From Isoetes taiwanensis (taxonomy: Eukaryota > Streptophyta > Lycopodiopsida > Isoetales > Isoetaceae): a stretch of DNA of 64,000 bases. A program made the translations under genes and the position numbers. Positions 24,134 through 37,000 of the stretch are shown here, piece by piece. The notes under the pieces were generated by a model. It worked only from the letters and a program-made list of their open reading frames with translations. It had not been told where the DNA came from and did no database searches. Every line of letters starts with the position of its first letter. The stretch's first letter is position 1. The stretch is from NCBI GenBank assembly GCA_021234155.1, contig JAJEKV010000061.1, positions 4,954,653 through 5,018,652 on the forward strand, written 5' to 3'.

Positions 24134-24805
24134 TATGAAATAAGACATCCCTTATTCAGGCTTGGAATAGGTTTGGATACTATTTTTAATGTAAATGGAG
24201 TCTTATTTTATTCCGGGGGATTACCCCGCCATAAAATAAGACACCTAGCCTTATTTGAATATATAACTAAAAATAATTCATGGTTTTCCACTAGTATTTT
24301 AGTGGTGTCATATTTTATGACTACCATGCAGTGGAAAAACAAATTTAAATTTGTGCGTCTTACTTTTATTCCTGGAGTCACAAATGGTGTCGTATATAGT
24401 ATATGACAACCATATTTTGCCTGTGGAAAAAGGGCCTAAGTAGTCACAAAATACAACTAACATATACAATATACGACACCGTTTGTGATTCCAGGGCTAA
24501 AAATGAGACAAACTTAAACTTGCTTTTCCACTGCATGGTAGTCATAAAATATGACACTATTAAAATACTAGTGGAAAACAATGAAAAAATAAGACACATC
24601 TTATTTTTAGTTATATATTCAAATAACATGGCAGGGGAAATCCCTCGGAATAAAATAAAACTTCATTTACAATCCAAACCCGTTCCGAACCTAGACTAAA
24701 TAATAGTGAAAAAGTGACTTTCTTTTAGAACAATAAGTGGTCAAATATTATCGATAAAATATATGACTTTTAGAAATACGACTACCCTGGAAAAAAGAGG
24801 GCCTA

Positions 24806-25021
24806 AAACCACAAAAAAAAAAATCCAACGAAGGAAACAAACGTTAACATCCAACAACACAAAACATCTCTCTAGGGAGAGGTTTGGTGAATTATTGGGA
24901 TTGAATTTAATGAACAAGGCAAACAATAGGGGGCTATCTTACGATGATCTGACAACCTTTGGCACGCAAGAGCGGATGAATTGGAGAAGGGTGGTGTGGC
25001 CGTGCTAATAATTGAGCAGCT
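24806..25021 (+). promoter_or_regulatory. Putative PEX1 promoter/5' UTR
   Basis: The 216 bp between the foldback element edge and the PEX1 start codon. It contains an A-rich block (24809-24822) and no clear TATA box or ORF. If transcription of PEX1 starts here, the upstream control region is made of transposon sequence; this is inferred from position only. Confidence 0.35.
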
Positions 25022-28000
25022 ATGGAGGTCGAGGTCCGAAGCGTGGCGGGGGAAAGGAATTGTTTCGTAAAATTGCCGCTGCACGTCATTTATGCTTTGC
25101 AGAGTAGTACAGAAACCCTTCCACCTCTTTTGGTGCTTGAGCTCAGGAGGCCAAAGGATGCCAAAGTATGGTATATAGCTTGGTCCGGAGCCAGCTCCAC
25201 GACTTCCTGCATCGAGGTATTAATTATCATGCCAGAACCTTATTGTCCTCATTGTCGAATGCTTAATCAATTTTATAATTTTTCCTGAGATTCTTGTAGA
25301 TACCTCAGAGACTGGCTCAGTGCATTGGCTTGGGAAATTCTGAAAAGCTTATTTTGAAGATTATACCCAACGTGTCAGAAGCTCAGAGCATTCAGGTGGA
25401 ACCTGCCAGTGAAGATGATTGGGAAATGATGGAGTTGAATGCTGAATATTTGGAAGAGCATATTCTCAACCAGGTAGAAATTAGGGCATTGCTAGTACTT
25501 TTCTTATCCATCATTTTAACTACAGAGTATAACCCCTCTAAAAAACTAACCGTGAAGGTTCAAAAATTATACTGATTTTACTCATTTCGCATGAATTATT
25601 ATGGCCAAGCTACGTCCAATATCACCAGAACAAATTAACTACAAGTATAAAATGTTAGAACTGTTCTGAAGACATAGTTTTCTTATGCGAGATATGAATC
25701 TGAATTCTACAACAGCAGTCAGATTCTCTTCCTGGACCACTGCATATGATCTCAAAAGGAGTAACCATGAAAGTATCTAGAAGAAGAAAGCGGACAGTAA
25801 AGGAAAAACATAAGCAGTCCTTCAAAAAAGAAAACAAGTCTGGCATCACTTTATACTTTGAGCCCGTGGCCAAGATGACAAAAGTTTCTTGATTTCATCG
25901 TTTTAGTTTTTCTTTTTTCATTTTTAAGCAATATCTCTAGGTGGCTGCAAATGCGCCCCTAGCTGGACATGATTGGTGTATATTTGGTCTCATAAACCCA
26001 AGTGATCTCTCGTGAACGTTACCCTTTCTTTCTTCCTTTCTTTTATTGCAGGTCGGTGTAGTACAGGAAGGATGTCAATTTCCCTTGTGGGTGCAAGGCC
26101 AGGCTGCTCTGACTATTCGTGCCGTCTCCACCACGCCAAGACCAGTTGTGAGTACGCCATTACCTTTTTGTATTGGTACTGAAAATTTAGTCTTGGTTAT
26201 ACATTTGTATTTCACTTCAACATTACTAGGACCCTGTAAGCTTCCCAAACATGTCATAATATTCTATTGTTGAGGTGGTGTGTATCAAGAGAGGCTTTTA
26301 CTGCAGAGCTAAGGTGTTTTCTTAAAACACATAGTACCTGTATAAGAAAAATGTAAGTACGAGAGAGACATGTTTCGTTTCTCATACCAAACGTTTGAAA
26401 CTTGAACTTCTTGACTGAAAAGCTTGTGATTGTTTTCTTGATTGGAAAACTTGTTTTGGGTACTTTTATTTCCATGCAACTGCTATAACTCCAAAGTGGC
26501 ACATGTATCGTATAATATCATTGATAACAAGTCTTTTGGGAGGCATTTTTTCAAATATAGAACCCACTGTAAGGACACATAATTAAATAGATGCTGTAAA
26601 ACATTTTCCAGCAGTTTTGCTATTTGCATTATATAATTACGAGTGATATATAGACTTGATTGATTAAGCATCACTGGAAACATTTTCAACTCTTTTCCTG
26701 CATAAGGGAGTTTTATTTTTCTCATTTTCAACAGCTGATTATGTAGGTAAAACTAGTGAGGGGGACAGAATTGATTATTGCTCCAAAGATACGGGAAAAT
26801 GCTAAAGGAGCTGAAGCTAAAGTTGATTCATTGGAGGGGAAAAAGATGGTTGGAACATGGCTCCGCATTCAGGAGCTTCAGAAATCAGTACTTAAATCAT
26901 ACAACCTGGGGACACTTATAATTAAACCCTACCCAACAACAGTCGCATTCATATCGCCTTGTACAGCAAACCGTGCTTTACTTGAAGATTCTCAGTTTGT
27001 TCAACTCGTCAGTGATGCATATACAAATACTAATGGGGACACACATTTTGTAAATAAAGAAGGTTCCGCTGAGAAGGCGGATTTGTCCACTTCTGAGGCA
27101 CCTAGTGATTGGGTGATCGGTCATAAGGCTATTGTACGATTATCGATTAGAGATGATGTTGCAGATGGACATATCATGCTGTGCAGACCTTTATGTCAGT
27201 TTATTGGAGCAAGGATTCATGCCAGTAAGTCCACAGGCATTTCCAACATTTATAGTCTTTTGGTTTGGCTTTAGAAAGCATACTTGTATTAGAGCAACTT
27301 CACTACAGGCCACATAGCTGTTGTTGATTTCATGAATAGCATATTTCAAGGGAACATTTATCTTTTAAGATTCTGACCGTTCTCACAAGGTTCGCAATCT
27401 TATTCACATATGGCATTTGGCAATCAGTCTTTTAGGACTGGTGGCAGGGCAATATTTGAGACCTGATGCGGTATTACTGTTCATATTTCTTCCTACTTAT
27501 GATCATGCTGCTGCTCGTTTTGATTATGTGAAGGAGCTAGGCCTCATGGTAATACCATGGCCGTGTTCTGGTCTCTGTTCTGCTTGATATGACATGAAGT
27601 CAATTAAATGTTTGGATACCTTTTAGATGCACATTGTAACTGGTGGTTTATTGTTACAGGGATATATGTGCAGAGCATAGGACAAGAAGAAGGAGAGTTA
27701 CCAACTTCTGCTACGATATCTCCAGCAGTAGGAAAAGAAGTCCCTTCTAAACAAGTGATAGGGATAAAAAATGCACAACAAACTACAGAAGTTGCTAAGA
27801 GAGACTACAATTACTTGGATTTTGAAGAGCTTTTTGTCATGGCGCTAAATGATTGCAAGGAAGAGATTGCAGATTTATCCAGAAAGAGAGAGGATTTTGG
27901 CAATGCTGCTTTGGAGTTATTAAAAACTTGGATAAAGCTTCAGTCGAGTATAGGTGATAGCAAACAATTTCTTCTTAGAGAGAAGACAATAGTTGCCTTT

Positions 28001-31000
28001 TCAGTGCAAAAACAGCAGTCAAGGAAAGCTGTCAATATTCCCATTATTTCTGATGCTGTTTCTTTTGCAAGAAGACACCATAAAGATTATCTATTAGTAT
28101 TGGATTTGGCAAGCTCAAAGAAAGTTAAACAGAGTACTTTTGTTCTTAGTGAGGACTTGTTTACATCCAATCATAATAAAATTGCGTTGCATCTAGAGCT
28201 TGACCATCCGCTATTCCTGCCACATATTCCATGGAACCACATTAATAAGAAAGAAGCGCCGCTGCTGGAGTCCCTAAGTTGGCTACATTCTGTTTCATCA
28301 CAAGCACTTACTAGTAATTCCTAGTTTCCTTTCTTACTTGCTTCTGTATACTGCTGTTTGCATGTTGATATAATGTTTTATTTTTGCAGGATTAAAGGTT
28401 ATATTATCACACGCTGCTCGTGAAAGTATGGCAATGCTCGGAACTCCTACTCCTGGTGGTCTGCTTCTTCATGGACCTCCAGTAAGCTCTGCGTCTTCAG
28501 GAAATCAGTTGACACTAAAAGTTTCTGCCAGTCCTTGTTGGCCATTAAGAACTGTGTAGCTAGTAGCTAGCTATATTTACGTCTTTTTGTTTCATTATTT
28601 GCATTTGGACGGCCTAATTAATGTTTCGACTTAGAGACAACTATAGCTGCCCAATTGTTACGGTTAGGAGATGCTATTAACTCTGCCTCAATAACGTGGT
28701 GACTCGGGTTACATGCCACGTCACCATTGATGACTATATAGTTATTCATTGTCCTTGTTTGTTTGTATCAACAAAGTAAAGTGTGGCACCTTCTAGGCCT
28801 TTTCCCAAAAGTCCGAAACACTAAAAGGTACCAGAACCTGGTAAAAGATGAAGAGAAGATCCACCATGGAGAATCCCCCTTTCCTTGGGTGTTGAGTTTG
28901 GGGGTCCTCTTTTCAGATTAAGGGAGGCTGGTCAGGCAAGGCTTGCAAAAGGATATGCTTCTCTTGTACAGCTAGAAAAACAGTGCTACCAACTCCATTT
29001 CCAAGGTATTCATACAAAGCTCTTCTTGTTCGACACGTTGGTGAAGCCGGCAGCTTTATATGGTGCACAAATATGGGGAGTTGACCTACGAGCCGATGAC
29101 TGGGGTTAACTGGAGAGGATCCAAATTTCTCTCCTTTCTAGAATGATTAGAAGCAAACATTCTGTACCCGATGATATAATGCTCGCTGAATTTAATGTGA
29201 AACCTCTGAAGGTTGAAATTGCCTTTCAAACAGTGACTTATTTACATAAGTTACACCGTTTGGGACAGTCACAAGAAGGTAAAAAAAGACTTCCCTGGTT
29301 GGCATATGTGTCAGATAACTTCCTAAATATATCAGCGGATGGTTTCATCATAAGGCCTGGATATTTAGATATGGATCTGCCGAATAAAGTGAGATACTCT
29401 ATGGGGCAGTTTAGAGTGTCATCCTACCAGTTGGAGATTGAGGTTGGCAGGGCAAAAAACATTAGTCGTGAGGATCGGAAGTGCCCAATGTGCGATCTAA
29501 ACATGGTTGAGTCAGAAGAACATTTTACTTTTACATGCCCAACCTACTACATTATTAGAGGCAGATATCATTGTCTTTTTAGAGACCCCACATCTCTACG
29601 ACAGCTGGTAGAATATTACGATCAGAAATGTGTGTCTCACTTTGTATATGAGCTATCTCTAGACAGGAGAAATATTCTCAAACAAAAGAATCCAATGGGC
29701 CTGAAGCAAACAGAAATAACTAATTTCTTCTCATCTGAGTCAAAGATGATAAGATGATAGTGGACTCATCACAGAAGAGGAAGTATCCTGACCCTAAAGG
29801 GGTGACTTTGGCACTGTCTAAGAAGATAAAAAGATCAGCAGCCATGAAACATAAAAAGTCTTTCTAGAAGAGGCCAAGCATCAAAGCAAGCCAAGAAGGG
29901 GGATTATGAATTACTTTGCAGCAATCACAGGAGCGAATGGGCTATCTCCATCAATCCCTACCTGAGCAGATTTTTAGATTTTGTTAAACTCAATATTTTT
30001 GTTTCTATACTTTAGATAACAGGAGGGTTTTCCTCCTGGAGGTCTTGAACTCTGTTTGTGTTATGGTCTCATAGACCCTTCGAGTCTTACGTAGACGTTA
30101 ATAAATCAATCTTTCTTTCCTTCTTTACTTCTTTCCTTCTTTCCTTCCTTCCTTCCTTCCTTCCTTCTTTCGTTCCTTCTTTCTTTCCTTCCTTCCTTCC
30201 TTCTCGCCTTCCTTCCTTCCTTCCCTCGCCTTCCTTCCTTCCTTCCCTCGCCTTCCTTCCTTCCTTTCCTCGCGTTCCTTCCTTCCTTTCCTCGCCTTCC
30301 TTCCTCCTTTCCTCGCCTTCCTTCCTCCCTTCCTTCCTTTCCTCGCTTTCCTTCCTTTCCTCACTTTCCTTTCTTTCCTCGCTTTCCTTTCTTTCCTTTC
30401 TTTCCTTCTTTCCTTCTTTCTTTCTTTCTTTCTTTTGATTTCTTAAAATCTCTTGGAATCTAACTCGCATTGGTGTTGGCTGTCTGCTTCATCAAATCTT
30501 GGCAAGATTAAACGAGTTTTGACAGTGTTGGTTTCAAGATCCAATATATAATTTTTTTCTGGAATTAAGCAGATCTGAGTGATTCTTGCACTGGGGGGGC
30601 GATTTTGTTATTCAGGGCAAGAATAGCTGCTTTAATTCTTGATTGCAGGAATTTTAGTGTGCATTTTGATTGATTTTTCACTCTTTTTACAGTTGATCGT
30701 AAAATACTTTGTCAAGGCAGCATGATTGGGGTAGCATCTTCAAAGATTTCATCTAATCCTTTTTAATTATCAAACCTGGCGAGATTTTCAGATCTACCGT
30801 TAGTTAGCCCGAAAGATGTATTGAAGAAAGGCTGGGGTGCTACAGCTGAACCAATGATCAAGCACTTGGTTATCTTAATTCTCTACGAGATTCATATATG
30901 ACGTCAATAAGGTCATGTAAAACTTTTGGTGAACCCTGGAAGTGTCTGGAGTTAAATGTGAAGTTATTGGGTTGGCAAAAGCAGACCATGGTTCTTCGAC

Positions 31001-34000
31001 AAGTGGAGCAGCTTACTTTGGATTCATGCACTGGAGTTCAAGATTAGTTGTCTAAATTAAAGATACCAAAGGATGAGTCAATTGATGCCGGTGGAGACAT
31101 CAGTGATGCACATAAATATTTTAGTACTCAGAGGAATTGGCACATATTCCTGGATATGTTAAAGTTAATCTTCGAAAGTACTTGGCTTTATCAGGGAAGG
31201 GCAAGAACACTTGGTTTGTCAAGTTGAACAGGAGCTTATAAGCCCACGTTGCTGGCATGAGAGAATGAATCAGTACCTTTTGGACTATGGATTTTCAAGG
31301 TCACGTGCAGATCCAAGCCTTGATTACAAGTTTGATGGTCAGAAAATATGTGGTCCTAGTTCTTTATGTTGATGATACCATACTTATTGGGGATGCTACT
31401 CAAACTGTTTCTGACAATCACAGAATTGGGTCTGTTGCATTTTTGCTTGGGAGTTGGTAACAACCAACTATGTCCAGTATCCTCAACTAAAAACACTCAG
31501 GATCTGCTAGCTACATTTCATATCAAAGTTTATAAGGCAACTCTCACTCCTTATGAACAAGGGACTAAACTTGGCATTGATGTTACAGGAGAGTTACATG
31601 ATCCTAGTTGGATCTCCGATCTATCTAGCCATTTACAAGACCAGATGTTACCTTTGCAGTTGGTCAAGTAAGTCTTTCAATGCAAAACTCCAAGGCACAG
31701 TCATTGGGTTGCTGCAAAAAGAGTCTTGGCATATCTCAAAGGTACCATGCAGGAAGAAATCATCTATCATAAAAAAGAAAATCCAGAGCTCATAATCTAC
31801 ACAGATGTGCAGGAACAGATATTTCAGACATTCCACACCTAGTTATGTGTTTTTTTGGCAGTCGTGCACTAACATGAGCTTTCAAGAAGCAAACCACTGT
31901 CAGTCTTAGCACAACAGAAGCAGAGCTTAAGGCTGCAACAAGGAGTATTATAATTCGTTGTTAAGATCTGCAGCTGCCTATCAAATCAGAAACTTTATGT
32001 TGATAATTCTGAAGCACTGGATGTCATTAAGGACTTTAAGCATCACCCACCAACAAAACATCTAGATCTACAAGTCTGGTTCTCAAGGGCATGCTGTACC
32101 ACAGCCAGATCGATTGACCAAGCCCCTCGCAGAATTCAAATACGAAGCCATGAATCATCATCTTGGAGTAAAGCTCTAGAGCACTCCACTGTCAATAATC
32201 TGAAAATTTAAGTTCTTTCTTTTGAGTTAGGGTTTCATTTCAGAAGATCTCAATAACCTGGTAGCATGTTTCACATGTGTCACATCAACATTCATGATTA
32301 TAAAGTCATTCATTGTCTTTGTAGTTACTACTTTGTTTTTCTTCTATTAGTAAAGTGAAGTGTGGCGCATTCTAGCCCTTTTTTCCAAAAGTTATAAACA
32401 CTAAGACCAATCCTCATAATACGCTAAGGTGGTTTTTGATACAAATTATTCTGCATTGTATTTCTTTCAATATTCTTACCACTAACATTAAGCCTAGAGC
32501 TTCAATCATGTTGGATCAGCATATGCGAGCATATTTGAACTACCTGGATGGAAAAGACCATTGTGAATATTCTCCACTGTTGTCTTCTCATTTCAGCCTT
32601 TTTGAATTTGAAGCCATACTGCATGCTGTAGGCTATTTTATTATGTTATCAAAAACTACTTCTTGAATTTGCTTTGCAACTATTATTAAGTATTAGATGC
32701 GTTGCTGTTGATATTTAATCATATCTATTTGATGGAAAAGAAAATTTCATATTTTCAGGCTTGTGGAAAGACTCAATTTAGTCTAGCAGTGGCACGGGAG
32801 CTAGAGGACGATCCACAAACGCTTGCTCACTGGTTGCTACTCGAATTTCCCTTTCCAATAATAGCTTTGCAAATTGAGTCTGTGTTCTAGTATGAAAATG
32901 ACCCAGTTCCAATATTTATAGTTTTAGGTCAAAAAATTGCTGCTATTAGCAGGTTGATTTCCCTCGTGGAAACAAAAAACTTCGGTACAAAGTATCAAGA
33001 CCTTCATTGCTCCCCACTAAGTTGGAAGCACTCCCCACCAAGTTAGAACTTGATATTTGAACTTGTGGAAGAAGTATAACTTTAGCAAGGCTCTGTTCAT
33101 GTACTGTTCTGTTTGAAAAATTTGTGGATGTTATTTGTGTGCCTCATATATTGTACTTGGGGGTAGGAAAGAGTGATGAGGCCTCAAGGGTTCCCATTAG
33201 TGATCTCTAAGAGAAGCAAAGGCTGAGATTGTATAACATGTAAGATGGCTGGGGATACCCTGAAGGAGAATGAATTAAGGTTTCTGGCATGGATTTGAAC
33301 CTGCATCTAAAGCTTAAGAGGCCACGTGATCTAAAAAAAAGCAAGACAAAGAAGTTATTTGCTTGGTGTATAGACCTTGTGGTGTTGATGTCTTGATAAG
33401 CCTTATAAACGGAAACAGGAACAGCTGACAAGATCAGAGATAACTCATTTTGCTGCAATGCACCTTCTGGGTAACTCCAGAATCTCTTTCAATGATTTTT
33501 CTCATGAAGCATATAGCTATGCTTGGCAGGTGCAGGTCCTCAGCTGCAAGATAATGTAGAATACTCTTTTCCTATCCTCTGGCCTTAAGAAATATTCGTC
33601 CTTTTAAGCTGCTGGCTGGCTTGCTCAGTTTAGTACGATAGGAATAAGGATTCCCAAGTACGTTCTTGGTCTCACAGTTCCTCCCTAATCCCCTCTCAAA
33701 AGCAGATTAGCTGGCTTCGAATGTTGTATGAATAATCAGATCCTAATCTGTTATAAGAAAGACAAAAGAGCGGCCCTTATATAACAAGACACCAAATTTG
33801 CCATGTCATTACGACAAGGTATGGAGTATACATTTAACTCTGACAATTGTTATTGGAAAAAATTTTTTACAGCTGGGGAGGAGGACTTCTCGCAATAGAT
33901 AGGCTGTACTGCTATTAATGAGAAGGAAGGCTAGAAACAGGGAAGCTTTTGCTGCTTTATGGATTCCGGAAAGCATTTAATAGTACCAAGAATTTGGCTA

Positions 34001-37000
34001 TTCAGGTATACATATTTGGGGGATGTTATTGAGAATGCTCTAGACAGAATTAAAAATGCCTCAGGTAATGGTCAGATGAAGTGAGCACACTGTTGGAGAA
34101 ATACACTCTCTTTGTCAAACTATACATTGATGAGCCAGAAGACTTCGTCTTACGCTCTGTGAAGGCAGGCTTGTGTTTATTTTGCTTAAGTCAGGATATA
34201 CCTAGGCTAAAGTATCATCATGGATTAAGGAAATGTAACTGTGAACATTAAACAATGCTACATGGCACATATACCGACACAGCGCATAATGGTATGGCCC
34301 TGTTCATGTATTGATTTTTGAGTTCTAGTTGAGCATTCTTCTTCTGCTGAGATGTATGTGTTCTTGCAATCCCGTAGGACATACATTTGATGCTCTCCTA
34401 TAGGACCTTCAAGTAGGCATCTATAATTTAAGGTCACAACATGATCATTCCTTTTTAATTCTGCTTTGTTTTCCGAAAGGTCTTATCAAAGCTCATGCAC
34501 GTTGAACTGAAAACAGCTGGAGTAGCTAGATAGGTTAGCTGCTATTGGTAGTAGCCTTAACTATTCTAGCATATTTTGCGCCCTACCTCTTAGTTCAGAA
34601 TCCATTGCGACTAAGGAATGAATAGAAAAATGCGTTCCATTCATGTCCATGCTGATGGCTGCACTTTTTCTGGGAATTAACAGCACATATATTTTGCCGT
34701 GTTTGACTCTTTTCAGTGAGGAAAGGGAAGTGAATCCCTTTGGGAAGCTATGCAGAATCATAAACAAATCATCTTAAGAGGGGAAAGGTTTTGACTAGCC
34801 AATAATCTGACATCAGATCTATTTAGCATGCCAATCATTTTCCTTCATTCCTTCACAGCGGCGCAACTCGAGCACAAACGCAAATTCTTACAGCAGGTTG
34901 CAGAAGCTTGGGAGAAACCAAATAACTGGGCAGTTCATAGAGATGGCAGGGTCATTATCCGGAACCTGGATCATAGACGGGGACTCGGGGTCTACGGGAC
35001 CACTGGCTCATTAGAGTTGGCAGCTGTATGGCAGTTTATGGAGGCAACCAGGAAGTGTAATGGATGCCATCAAGGATAAAGACATAATTTTCTTCATGAA
35101 AACATTTGAAACTCAGCTGGAAGACCTTCCGGATGTACGCGGGTTCAATGGGAATCTGTTCTGAGAAATTTTTTCTCTTAATGAAAGGATTGTAGAGGTT
35201 CAGGTGGAATGACTGTTTCATTTAAGTCTTAAAAAAAGGTGACTTGGCACGCTTCACCTGTACATAGCAGCATATAACTTTCCTCCTTACCAATCAAAGC
35301 ACACAGATACGAGTATTTTATAGAATTCGCCAACAAAGGAGAGGTATTGCTGGTTGGTCATTTCAGTGGCCGAACATCAGACCACCAGGTGCATCTGCTT
35401 GATTAAACAGAGATCCCTTTATCCTGTCAGGTTTCCACCCTAGGGGAATGCAAACAAAGAGAGTCTCCGCCGACAAGGCTGCTACAGTCACCAAGTATGG
35501 GCATTGCTTGCTGGTAATGGGACAGGTACACAGTTCGATTATCTAATAATGGCCTTCCCAACCGGCATCTATCTGATAAATTTACCTGTGCTTCTGACTG
35601 TAGTAGACTACTTGATGGTCACCTTCATTATCAGCCAAATTGACGAGTTTTGTATAGCAGACATCCCTCCATATGGAAACCATGCTTCCATGGCCTTCAT
35701 ATAAAAGCCTCACATGTCTTGCAGCCTTCATAGATAATGCCTTCTACCATCATTTTGAATTTGACCACTTGCTAGACCCACTTTATAATGAACATCTCCA
35801 AGCATTTATGGCGGGGATGATGAATTTCTATTTCCCTAAAGCTATCCATTTGAAATCCTATTGCTTCACCAATATACTATTTTAATTTTATTCGATTAGG
35901 GTTCTTACAAAAACCAAACTTGAAATAATAGATCTATTTAAGCCGAGTTGCATCTCAATTTCGAGACATTATCAAAATGCATGATTTGCTATTATGCAAA
36001 ATTCCTCTTTATAATTGCTCCACCGTTGGATCGAGGAGAAAATATAAATATATAGGTATTTCGGCGCCAAATAAACATTGATAGATCCAAATCCAAATAA
36101 ATGATTCTAGAACTATATGCTAAACAGTACAGTTCTAAATATGAATAGGTCATTCAATTATTGAATACACTTGAGGAGAAAGCCTCTAAGTTTGCAGAAT
36201 CATTACATCAAGCTGTTCTATGTACCTTTCCGTACAAAATTCGGGCTCAAAAGCCTCAAACCAGTAGAGGGCAGATGTCGCAGAATGGGTGGTATGACAA
36301 AGATTGTAAGGCTCTCCAAACAGCTCAAATATGCTTTGATTCGTAATCACAAGTCAGTTGCAACCTCTAAAGCTTATAAACAGTTGATCAAAAAGGAAGA
36401 AACAGGCTTTTGAATACAAAGTGTGACAGGACATGCTGACTTTTCTATATAGCCAAAGTTTTGGAAGAAACTAATGTTGATAAAACCAGCCTACCCACTC
36501 ACGGACCTCCAGGTTTTGAAGTATTATGCCACATTGCTTTTGGATATCTCGAAGCAAAGGACTGGTGGAAGAGAAATAGTTGGTCCCTCATCCAACGGGC
36601 CATTGAGAAACTGGACAAAGGAAAGGCAAAGGACTGTGAGGATCTACAGTTCGAACAGTTAATTCATGGCATTGATACACCTCCAATCATCAGCGGCCTC
36701 TTTAATGAAGCCGCATGTGCTGGATTACCAAAGATTTGACCTTTTAATGTTATAAAACCAATCCATAAAGTGGCAGTCCCATAAATCCTGGATGATCTTA
36801 TTTGGGCAGTTCACTCTTTATGAGAATGTCTAGGGCAGAGAATGACTGGCAAATGGTCGAACGATGTTATGAGTACAACTGGAACCAAGCCTATCTGGGC
36901 TCTACATTGACGAGTTAGAAAACTGCATCAATACTTGGTGTAGAAGGATCGTTAGCGCAAGAGTGCAATCTTATCCTGCTACCAATGATGTGGTGTTAAT

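Larger units (their letters stand above)
17987..24805. mobile_element. Foldback/long-TIR element, split by the pogo/jerky-like insertion
   Basis: The left outer arm (17987-18091) is the inverted counterpart of 24700-24805. Shared phrases, read as the left arm, include tagtc-tatttctaaaagtca and attttatc, with the outer edge gg(c)cc-ttttttcca. The inner arms 24150-24417 and 24446-24700 are also inverted copies of each other, with a loop of under 30 bp at 24418-24445. Joining 18091 to 24134 gives one continuous left arm matching the right arm, so the element was a roughly 780-bp near-perfect palindrome before being split. No coding capacity. Its right edge lies about 216 bp before the PEX1 start codon. 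Confidence 0.75.
28657..32405 (+). mobile_element. Degenerate Copia retrotransposon in PEX1 intron 6
   Basis: Direct repeats about 28657-28824 and 32222-32405 share tcaataac-tggt, cattcattgtc and agtg(a)agtgtggc with ttctag, and look like short LTRs. After the left one, ggtaccagaac at 28827-28837 resembles the initiator tRNA-Met primer site. The internal 3' part shows Copia RT ([15 protein letters not shown], then [12 protein letters not shown] near 31355-31390), RNase H ([11 protein letters not shown] near 31910) and the pol terminus ([13 protein letters not shown] near 32110). Frames are broken many times. A LINE fragment and its microsatellite tail occupy 28870-30437 inside it. Exact LTR ends are uncertain. 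Confidence 0.75.

Noticed and set aside
24119-24699. Two consecutive ORFs of 95 and 98 codons
   Set aside because: They lie in the two arms of a palindrome, so each mirrors the other's complement; an AT-rich inverted repeat explains them.
30058-30470. ORFs of about 80-127 codons on both strands
   Set aside because: They are products of the CCTT/CTTT repeat with no other composition.
36461-36739. Independent host gene of 92 codons
   Set aside because: It is an open stretch of the degenerate LINE RT region and is repeated unchanged at 62621-62899 in the duplicated segment.
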